64,000 nucleotides of DNA, taken from contig OX595999.1 in assembly GCA_951394045.1 (NCBI GenBank), forward strand, positions 1,178,001 through 1,242,000, written 5' to 3'. This DNA is from Nitzschia sp. DOCU1. Taxonomy: Eukaryota; Bacillariophyta; Bacillariophyceae; Bacillariales; Bacillariaceae. Of the stretch, positions 54,697-62,291 are shown piece after piece. A program made the position numbers and the translations under genes. Under the pieces are notes generated by a model that was not told where the DNA came from, did not search any database, and worked only from the letters and a program-made list of their open reading frames with translations. Numbering within the stretch: position 1 is the first letter of the stretch; each line of letters begins with the position of its first letter.

Positions 54697-55599
54697 ATGA
54701 CTGCTATTGACTTTACCCAGCTGCTTCGGGATGCAAAGCGCAAGGCAAAGCAACCCAAGGTCGACACGTTGTTGAAGACGGACGACAGGGCAAGCTTAAA
54801 AGTGGAGAACAACGAGGCGGCGAGGAGTGAGGGGACTTCGGCAAATCTCCTCCGACCCAAGACGAACGATGGATCTTCCATTTCGGATACCCACAACACA
54901 ACGAATCATTTGCCCACATGGGATCCCAGCACTGAATCGTCGCTTCATTTCGACAAGCTAGAGTTGCGCCAAATCTGCTCCGATCCAAAATCCATTTACT
55001 ATTCCAGAGAAGCCTTGGCAGATTCTCGCCCACTGCGGCACTGGCTGGAGTCTCTTCCCCATGGAAATTCGGGTTTGGAAGAATGGAAGACCATGACCTA
55101 TGGCAAACGCAAAGTGTGCATGTTTGGAGAATCAGAATCAGGAGTGTTGCCCCCGCCACTGGCCCATATTGCCCAGAATTTGGTAACGGCCGGCATCTTT
55201 TCAGCCAGTCAACCTCCCAATCACGTCCTGTTGAATGATTATGAAGCTTCCCAAGGAATTTTGCCCCACACTGATGGTCCTAGATATGCGTCACGGACAG
55301 CTACATTATCGTTGGGGAGTGAAGTTGTTCTCGAGTTTACCAAACGACTGGCGACGGACGAAATCGGGATTATAAAAGACGACGACAACCGCCACACCAT
55401 TCTCTTAGAGGCCGACTCACTCATTGTTTTTGAAGACGATGCCTACTTGCACTATTGCCACGGAATCGCCATGGACGTACTAGAAGATGTGACAGATGCC
55501 AAGTGCCTGAATGCTTCACCTGGAGTAGTTATACCCCGGGGACGACGCTTCAGTTTGACGTTTCGCCACAAATTTGCAACAGACCGCGGCACCATTTGA
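54697..55599 (+). CDS. ALKBH6: AlkB-like 2OG/Fe(II) dioxygenase, ALKBH6 type
   Basis: 300 aa, ATG at 54697. The AlkB core shows NDYEASQGILPHTDGPRY, with the H-x-D iron motif (HTD), LSLGSEVVLEF, the distal His region YCHGIAMDV, and RGRRFSLTFRHK with the 2OG-binding Arg pair. The N-terminal ~100 residues are a low-complexity, charged extension. ALKBH6 homologues are known from plants and animals and linked to nucleic-acid demethylation, but the substrate is not firmly established. Intact and single-exon. A broken duplicate is at 57838-58240. Confidence 0.85.
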   Translation: MTAIDFTQLLRDAKRKAKQPKVDTLLKTDDRASLKVENNEAARSEGTSANLLRPKTNDGSSISDTHNTTNHLPTWDPSTESSLHFDKLELRQICSDPKSIYYSREALADSRPLRHWLESLPHGNSGLEEWKTMTYGKRKVCMFGESESGVLPPPLAHIAQNLVTAGIFSASQPPNHVLLNDYEASQGILPHTDGPRYASRTATLSLGSEVVLEFTKRLATDEIGIIKDDDNRHTILLEADSLIVFEDDAYLHYCHGIAMDVLEDVTDAKCLNASPGVVIPRGRRFSLTFRHKFATDRGTI

Positions 55600-56177
55600 T
55601 GTCATTGGAACTCTGCTGCCATTGGTGTTTTCCTCTCCAATCAACAACTCGATGGTATTACTTACAAGAGAACTATGCGTCGTTGGAGACCAGCGTTTCT
55701 GTCTGACTTAAAGAAACCATCGTGCGTACGAGCAACGAGCAGTCGAGACCTCCGACCATCCTTTTTGATCTTTTTGGCGTATGCATTTGACTACTATGAA
55801 GGCCTCGTGCGACTGAACTTTACTTTTGATTATGTTTCTCTCTCGGTGTTGTCTAATGATGATGATGGCGACGAACTTGACGATTCGTTCTTGTGGTGAA
55901 GGAATAGTATCCGCTTGTTGGTTGTTGTACAGTGAGCTCCTCTTCTTGTTTGACTGTCCACAACAAACGATACCATGATCACGGCTCTTCTTGGGGTCGT
56001 GGTTCTTCTTGACTTCTTCGTGGAAAAATGATCTGCTCAAGTTTGTTTTGAACTCCACCCGCTGTGAGTAAAAACAACGCTACATACGCGATGCACTCTT
56101 GTTTGGTTTTGTAATGAGCTCCTCTTGTTTTTAGTTTGGCTGTCAAACAAAAGCAAGTCGGCATCATAGTGGTTTCC
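55600..56177. other. Array sequence downstream of ALKBH6-like gene
   Basis: Part of unit 3. Resembles 3' parts of the other units (TTTGACTACTATGAAGGCC and TATGTTTCTCTC motifs). Minus frames 55708-56058 and 55979-56167 have no conserved start and are treated as UTR-like. Confidence 0.4.
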
Positions 56178-56471
56178 TCACGGCTCTTCGTGGCCTAGTG
56201 CTGCTGGTGCTAGTGGTGGAACAGGTGGTGCTGGTTCTTCTTGTCCTCTTGGTTGTTGTTGTTGTTGCTTCTGATGCTCTTCTTGGTTTTTATGATAAGC
56301 TTTTCTCGCTGCTGCTACTGCTGCTTCCTCCTTCTTCGCCTGCTGGCGGACAGCAGCCTCCCATTCTTTTTCAGATTGTGCTGCCCAATGACCGGCGATC
56401 ATCCGCCATAGTAGTATAAGAACAGCACCAACAGCACCACAAATGGTACCAACAAGTCGAATGTCCACCAT
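56178..56471 (-). CDS. Small membrane protein, array unit 3
   Basis: 97 aa from the ATG at 56471, the longest member. It starts MVDIRLVGTICGAVGAVLILL (membrane segment), then a charged coiled-coil-like region (EKEWEAAVRQQAKKEEAAVAAARKAY) and a Gln/Pro tail ending LGHEEP. Same domain order as unit 2, with a longer helical middle. Function unknown; a tail-anchored or signal-anchored scaffold is one option. Confidence 0.6.
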   Translation of the reverse strand: MVDIRLVGTICGAVGAVLILLWRMIAGHWAAQSEKEWEAAVRQQAKKEEAAVAAARKAYHKNQEEHQKQQQQQPRGQEEPAPPVPPLAPAALGHEEP

Positions 56472-57010
56472 GCTGATAATGAGATGATGTTGATACACAA
56501 GTAGGCAAGAAAAAGAATGACTGCAAGAATTTGATTGAAAATGGTTCTTGGGACAACAAGGCAAGGATTTGGATCGTGCAGTAATTGCAGTAATCGCAGT
56601 ATCGTAACAAACGCACACCCTTGTTGCGTCGGTGGTCGGAGTGTCCGCTTCTGCTACGGGAGTAATCGCATCCCCGCTTCTGAAAGGCCCTGCGCGCGTG
56701 CGTGCGCAAACTGCAATCTAACGAAAAGAGATCGCAGCACGAGGGTGTCTGACCGTCCGTGGGGACGAGCAATGAGCAGTCCGGACTTTCGGCCAGTGTC
56801 GTTGATCGTTTTGCGAGTAGATTTGACAATACAAGCCTATTATGGCGGTATGATTGAATTTTACTTGTGATTATGTTTTTCTCGGTGTCAAATGATGATG
56901 AACTTGATTTATGCTCCTAGCTAGTGAGGACGGAATATCATCATCGTCCGGCCGCTTGGCGGTTTTGAAATGATCTTCTCTGGTTGTTTGGCGGTGAACC
57001 AAAAGTTATT

Positions 57011-57205
57011 TCAATGATCACGTTTCTTGCTGGGGGCTTGGTTCTTCTTGTCCTTCTCCTTGCTGATGTTGTCCTTCTTGTGATTCTTCTTGTCCACCCT
57101 GTTCTTGTTGAGGAGCATTTCTTTCTTTCTGGTGCTGGTGGTGGTGTCGTTTTTTCTCCATTGCGCGGCCACGTGCCCCAAAACAAAAGGATAATAAATC
57201 GCCAT
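57011..57205 (-). pseudogene. Small membrane protein, array unit 4, frame-shifted
   Basis: The ATG at 57205 is at the position equivalent to the other units, but the frame (64 codons) gives a basic Lys/Asn-rich product without the HEEP end. In the next frame the familiar Gln/Glu/Pro-rich tail is visible (57018 frame). A shift early in the gene has broken the copy. Confidence 0.5.
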
Positions 57206-57837
57206 GTTGAGAGTGGTGCTGATACGAGAAGCAAGCAGAAGATAAAATTATGAGCTGCAGAAAACGGATCATTGAAAATGGTTCTTGGCCGGGGGGCAAC
57301 GTGCCGGGATTTGGATCTTGGGCGTACTAATCGCAGTCACCAACAAACGCTACCAGGTACAGACAGTATCGGTACTCGTAGCGAACACGAGATCGCCTCT
57401 CGCGCAGGTGGTGGTGGTGGTGGGAGTGTCCGTTTGGAGTAATCGCAGTAACTTAAAGCCTAAGTGAGTACTACTGGTAGTTAGTTAGTTTAGTTAGTTC
57501 CCTCATCGACTCTCGCGCGCGCGCCGCGGCGGCCCGCCCGCCCACAACTGCACATCCAAAAGATCGCTAGAACGATGTGAGATGGACGAGATCTGCAAAT
57601 GCCACCCCATAGGTCGAACCCCGACAACCCGATGATATGCGATGACTGCTATTGCCTAAGGAAGTACTCCATTTCTTGCCTTGCCTTGCCTTGGCTTGCT
57701 TGCTTGCCCGGCCATAATAATGATGGAAAGGCCACTTGTCTCGATCGACCCCGCCCATTTGCTACACCGTTCAAGGTATTCCATCAAACCAACATGGTTG
57801 CTGCTTTACGTTCGAGTCAAAAACTTGATGATAAACG

Positions 57838-58240
57838 ATGGCATCTATTGAGTTTACTCAGCTGGATCGGGACGCCAGGCGCAAGCCAAAGCAGCAGCCT
57901 AAGGCTTTCACGTTGTTGGAGGTGGACAAATCATCCTTGGCGTCGGGGAGCAACGAGCCGTCGGGTATCAAGGAAAGTCTGGCCGATATCCTCCGGCCCA
58001 CGACTAATCATGGATCTTCAAATTCGGATACTCGCAAAACGAATCCTGTGCCGACATGGGAACCCTCCAATGAATCGTCGCTCCATTTTGACAAAGCTGG
58101 GTTTGTGCCAAATCTGCTCCGGCCGAAATCCTTTTACTATTCTAAAGAATCTCTGGTAGATTCTTGCCCACTGTGGCACTGACAGGAGTCTCTTCCCCAT
58201 CGCAATTCCGGTATGGACGCATTGCCTCAATGGTCGGCGA
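57838..58240 (+). pseudogene. Broken ALKBH6-like duplicate
   Basis: The ATG at 57838 begins a frame alignable to the intact gene at 54697 (MASIEFTQLDRDARRK, then TWEPSNESSLHFDK and YYSKESLVDS). A TGG Trp codon at the HWLESLP position is TGA here, ending the frame at 58182. Recognisable sequence continues briefly (ESLPHRNSG) and then loses similarity. The catalytic half is absent. Confidence 0.85.
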
Positions 58241-58290
58241 TAGGAGTGGCCATTCCCAAATGACAAAGTTTACTCTCCTGATGCATGGGC

Positions 58291-59502
58291 TTATTTTCGA
58301 GGCGGATCGAATAGCGTACACCGTGGTGTGCAATCCTTACTCACAACACAAAAGGCCCGTAACAAACACTCACAAGGAGTACCAGGTGCAGCTGTCTGAT
58401 TGCCAGTCAGCTTGTTGTTGGTGTGGACCACGTACGTTTCTCTCGCCATGTCCTCAAAGGTCGGATGCTTGCTTCGTTTGGCGGCTTTGGCCATATCGCC
58501 GAGAAAGCAAATCTCAGAGAGGGCCGGGGTGTATGGATAAAACTTTAGTTGCGGTTGCACCTGCACCACATCAGTAGGGTAATTGACTCGCCGATAGACC
58601 CGAGTGATCAAGGCGGGCCCTTGTCTACCCCACTGGTTTCCGTTGAAGTGCCCGTAGCTATCGTGAATGCAATCCCGAATGAACAAATTCTCCTTTTCGA
58701 ATACCATGACAGCTCCATTCAATTGGCTTTGGCCCGTACTCTTCTGCTGTCCGATCGAATTTCGCAAGCTATCATCAAAAGGCTTGATCGTGATTGTATC
58801 CGTATCTGTCGTTGGGGAATATGAAACCAAGAAAAAGTGAGGCGAAAGACAGCGGAAGTAACAACGCGACGCCCACGAGTCCTTACCCAAGTACACTCCG
58901 CCATAACGATACAATAAAATCAGCCGCAAAATGTCCGAATTGTTGACCATCCAAAAGCTAGACTTGGTATGGTTTTCCCATCTGTTCAGAAATTTCTCAA
59001 TGATCGTACTGTTGATGTCGGGAAAGTCTAACAACGATTCGACTTTTTGTTTCAAGTTCACCTGCTCAATTGTCAGATTGTACCCCTTATCAATGATAGG
59101 CTGTACGGGTTCCGCGGTCATCTCTGTAGTCCACAACATGACTTGCGCCGTGGGGTGATGGTAAAAGACGGATTCTATGGCCTTGAATTCTTTGATACCA
59201 AAGTCGACTGCGGACGACGAATGGATAAAGTGAAACAAAGATCCAATGGGTGGCGATGTCGCGTCAGCTGGGGATGCGTTTGGTGGGGAATTCAACGCAG
59301 CTTCTTCCACTTTCATCACTGTAGCCGATGCTCTATTATCACGAAGGACCTCATGTGCGTCTTCTGTATCCGGAACATGCAATGTCAGCAAAAGTGCAAC
59401 ATTCTTCCAAAGTAAAAGAGCCATGAACAGAGCAGCGAAAATCAACAACCGGTTGCGCGGGGATCTCCAGCGTTTCGGGCTGCCGTCGCTTTGCCCGGCC
59501 AT
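58291..59502 (-). CDS. Type II membrane glycosyltransferase, GT32/alpha-1,4-glycosyltransferase type
   Basis: Two exons, 58887-59502 and 58291-58805, 376 aa. ATG at 59502 precedes a signal anchor (RLLIFAALFMALLLWKNVALLL, ~19-40). The intron is 81 bp with GTAAGG...GACAG. Splicing joins YGGVYL|DTDTITIKPFDD and rebuilds the DXD motif as D206-T-D208; unspliced, the frame stays open but reads 27 foreign residues in place. SDILRLILLYRYGGVYL and GAVMVFEKENLF, GRQGPALITRVYRR are the GT32/Gb3-synthase-like conserved regions. Golgi enzyme adding sugar with retention of configuration is expected; donor and acceptor unknown. Confidence 0.87.
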   Translation of the reverse strand: MAGQSDGSPKRWRSPRNRLLIFAALFMALLLWKNVALLLTLHVPDTEDAHEVLRDNRASATVMKVEEAALNSPPNASPADATSPPIGSLFHFIHSSSAVDFGIKEFKAIESVFYHHPTAQVMLWTTEMTAEPVQPIIDKGYNLTIEQVNLKQKVESLLDFPDINSTIIEKFLNRWENHTKSSFWMVNNSDILRLILLYRYGGVYLGKDSWASRCYFRCLSPHFFLVSYSPTTDTDTITIKPFDDSLRNSIGQQKSTGQSQLNGAVMVFEKENLFIRDCIHDSYGHFNGNQWGRQGPALITRVYRRVNYPTDVVQVQPQLKFYPYTPALSEICFLGDMAKAAKRSKHPTFEDMARETYVVHTNNKLTGNQTAAPGTPCECLLRAFCVVSKDCTPRCTLFDPPRK

Positions 59503-59749
59503 TTCAATGGCTACCGGATCAATCGACGAATAAAGAACTCCGTATAGGTCGAATAAATGACACCATGGTTTGAATTGTTGAATGGGGAACGCTAGAGTTA
59601 CTGCAATGGGTAGATCATCGTCGACCTGTTGACTTTCGCGGCTTGATGTCACGATGGGATGTTTGCGGGGATGACTCCTAAAATAATAAACACCAAAGCG
59701 AAAAATTTAGACGTATCGAATTTTACGACGGAAAGCGTAGACTTTGACC
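59503..59749. other. 5' UTR zone between glycosyltransferase and retroelement
   Basis: Too short to resolve whether the retroelement 5' end lies here. No clear target-site duplication can be judged because the 3' end is outside the window. Confidence 0.4.
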
Positions 59750-62185
59750 ATGGCGAAGACTCACAACAATCGAGGGATGGGCAAGTATTCCTCTCATCGC
59801 AGGTCCGGTAGGACTTCAGCTCTCTCATCCAAGGCTACCAAAGCAAAAGCGGGGGCAAAAGATGGAAAAACCAGCTCGGGAGAGCTCCTTTTGATTTCTC
59901 CCACCAATGACACAAATCCACGTACAAATCCTAGTACAAACAGTACCGCGGCGTCGGCAACTCATGCTCGTACCGACGTTGTGAATGACAATGGGACTGT
60001 AACTGATGAAACCGACGATTTGATCCAAACGATGGACACAGTTTTTAACAATCCCAAAAGGCGAAGCGAACCAACGAACGAAACACCTCAAAAAGGTCAG
60101 AATAAAAAGAAGAACCGTCCCGAAGAAGAACGCGATGCTGCTGCTGTTTCCGCACCTAAAGTCTCGGCTCCCAACGATACGGAAAGGGCTCCGACAACTG
60201 AAACGGCCAAAAGGCGACAATCGTTTGCAAGCACTGCTGAAGTCTTCAACATTGATGCTTCATCTCCCGAGATGGTGACTGTCCCCACCAAATTGGCCGA
60301 CCAATTTGAAGTTTCACAAGACAATACCACGGATAAACCCATCAAAACCCTAGCAGAGCTCCTCCAAGGTGGACCGGAAGGCGTCTCGATTTTCCCGACC
60401 GTAGTGAATCCCGAAAAGGACATCCGATACCGGGCCCAAGTGATAATCTCTCCGTCAGACGACCCTAAGGCCTTCCTGGCTGATAAAGTCACCCAGCTCT
60501 TTAAGGCCCTTCAAAGCATTGAGGGTATGGATAAACTTGGACTAGCCACTTGGAGTAACAAGGAGGGCGCTCAGAAATTTTATTGGAAATCCTCCTCTCT
60601 CCCTGAGTCCAAGGATCACGATAGCTGGACTGCGATCCATGGCTCATTCCTGTCTCTGAAAGCTCAAGATGAAGGTCTGGCATTTATTCGCCTCCGTTTC
60701 GTAACCCAAAGACCGGATAAGCTGAGCGAACGCCTCCCTAACCTGGGTAAATTTAAAACCAGATTAGAATCGGTGGTCTCTGGCATCAACTTCACTCGCG
60801 ACCCTATCCCTTGTCAGGCTATGAAGCCAGCATGTGTCGGGTGGTTGTTTGCCTCACACAAATGGATTAATAGCGACTCTCTCTTGAAGGACATCGTCAA
60901 CAAGGCAAAGATTCCGGCTTATGTCCCAATCAGGCTGCAATGGAGAGCAATCAAAGATGCTCGTGGGTTCTCACCTAAGTGGGTACAGGGTGAGCGCCAA
61001 CCCATGGCGTTGCATATCGACATCGACTCAGAATATGCATCTGTCTATGAGCCTATCTTAGCCAATGTCTTCAAAAAACACGGGAAACTCTCGGAGAAGC
61101 CTCGCGGCTTGGATCTTCGCCTAGTCCCTTGCTTCGGCACGGACACAGGGAAAAATGCGACAGAAACCCAAAGAGAAGCAATGGGAGAATTGCGGGACAA
61201 ACAAGAATACCTTGTCCATGTGTGGTTCGTCAAGATTTCGAGTTACCACATCCTCAGCCTACAGCGGCCCACGGGCTCATCTAAGGACCCTTGGAGCCTG
61301 TATAGGTACTTGAAAAGCTTGACGCCTTCGGGACAGCCAACGGCACGCCTTATCCATTCTATCGACAAAGCATGGAACGATCCCAGTGAAACCATTATCA
61401 TAACTACCAAGGCCTACCATCAAGAAACTCTGCAGGCGCTGCGTACCATGATTCCATACTGCGCCTACCGTTGGGGCACAGGCTGTGTGGGTTGGTTCAC
61501 TAATAAAGGCATCAGGGCCTTTGAAGGTCAAAACTGGGACCCTGCTCGGAAGACAACAATCTCGGAAGCCGATAAAGAGGTTCAGGACGTTGTGGAGGAA
61601 GACTACTTTGGTATGGGAGACGCATGGAAAAAGGAAGAAGCCTCCAAACGCCCAGGAGGCACAACCGTCGCCAAAACTGCTCCTCCCCCAGCAAGCTTCC
61701 CCACCAAGAAGAACTCCCCCAGCGGCTTGATCAATAGCCTCTCTGCAAAGAAAGGTGGAGACGTTGCCTCTCTCGGCAGTGTGTATAATCGCCCACACGA
61801 TGGAGATACAGCATTTACCACCAGGGTAGGGACGGACGACGCAGCTAGTGTCTCCACAAAAGGCACTCTATCCCACGAAGACAAGGAGGTGGCGGAAATC
61901 ATTGATGTTGATATGGAAGAAGTCTCACAAGCCACGGTTAAAACTAAAACCTCAGCCAAAACTGCCGAAACTTCAAGGGTTCAGCGAGAGGAAATGGCAA
62001 AGGAACTGGCCGACATGAAGGACTTAATTCGGAAACAAGCCGAACAAATGAAAATGTATGAAACAATGCATCAGGAATATCTACAAGCTCGTTTGAGCTT
62101 GACTCGTGCCACAAGCGCAGTTACTCCCTCGGCCCATGGGGATGTCGTCGACACTGCGGCCGACAGTGTCGACAAACAAGATTAA
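59750..62185 (+). CDS. Retroelement ORF1 (gag-like)
   Basis: 811 aa, ATG at 59750 in a strong context (GACCATGG). A basic, low-complexity N-terminus of ~200 residues is followed by a globular region from FPTVVNPEKDIRYRAQVII to ~610, a Ser/Gly linker and a C-terminal coiled coil (REEMAKELADMKDLIRKQAE, then MHQEYLQARLSL). No zinc knuckle was seen. It likely packages element RNA, as LINE ORF1 proteins do. Confidence 0.7.
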   Translation: MAKTHNNRGMGKYSSHRRSGRTSALSSKATKAKAGAKDGKTSSGELLLISPTNDTNPRTNPSTNSTAASATHARTDVVNDNGTVTDETDDLIQTMDTVFNNPKRRSEPTNETPQKGQNKKKNRPEEERDAAAVSAPKVSAPNDTERAPTTETAKRRQSFASTAEVFNIDASSPEMVTVPTKLADQFEVSQDNTTDKPIKTLAELLQGGPEGVSIFPTVVNPEKDIRYRAQVIISPSDDPKAFLADKVTQLFKALQSIEGMDKLGLATWSNKEGAQKFYWKSSSLPESKDHDSWTAIHGSFLSLKAQDEGLAFIRLRFVTQRPDKLSERLPNLGKFKTRLESVVSGINFTRDPIPCQAMKPACVGWLFASHKWINSDSLLKDIVNKAKIPAYVPIRLQWRAIKDARGFSPKWVQGERQPMALHIDIDSEYASVYEPILANVFKKHGKLSEKPRGLDLRLVPCFGTDTGKNATETQREAMGELRDKQEYLVHVWFVKISSYHILSLQRPTGSSKDPWSLYRYLKSLTPSGQPTARLIHSIDKAWNDPSETIIITTKAYHQETLQALRTMIPYCAYRWGTGCVGWFTNKGIRAFEGQNWDPARKTTISEADKEVQDVVEEDYFGMGDAWKKEEASKRPGGTTVAKTAPPPASFPTKKNSPSGLINSLSAKKGGDVASLGSVYNRPHDGDTAFTTRVGTDDAASVSTKGTLSHEDKEVAEIIDVDMEEVSQATVKTKTSAKTAETSRVQREEMAKELADMKDLIRKQAEQMKMYETMHQEYLQARLSLTRATSAVTPSAHGDVVDTAADSVDKQD

Positions 62186-62191
62186 AAATAA

Positions 62192-62229
62192 GCGCCGCTC
62201 CTCGTCTTCCCGACGACGAGGAGCGCCGC
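62192..62229. promoter_or_regulatory. GC-rich hairpin between ORF1 and ORF2
   Basis: Arms 62192-62206 and 62215-62229 pair over 15 bp with one mismatch around an 8-nt loop. It begins 7 nt after the ORF1 stop and 63 nt before ORF2. It could govern termination-reinitiation or end an upstream ribosome; its function is inference. Confidence 0.75.
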
Positions 62230-62291
62230 CATTAACGGGTCGGGAAAAAGGGGCCGGTTTCTGGGGCACAAAACTTAGCAAGACCAAAGAC

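Larger units (their letters stand above)
52570..58270. repeat. Tandem segmental array of ~4 units
   Basis: Four diverged ~1-kb units share landmarks in the same order: a TTGACAATA-type promoter-side motif, a minus-strand small membrane gene, a leader with ATGGTTCTTGG (on plus), GGAGTAATCGCAGTAAC, and a GC-rich CGCCCG block. Approximate units: 52570-53540, 53630-54700, 55680-56760 and 56810-57660. Units 2 and 4 are followed by an ALKBH6-like gene or its remnant. Order and divergence suggest repeated unequal duplication. Confidence 0.75.

Noticed and set aside
55708..56167. Minus-strand frames with Gln/Glu/Pro ends in array unit 3
   Set aside because: Frame not kept in the other units and no membrane segment; treated as 3' UTR of the array genes.
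61277..61798. 173-codon minus-strand frame
   Set aside because: Antisense of the retroelement ORF1.
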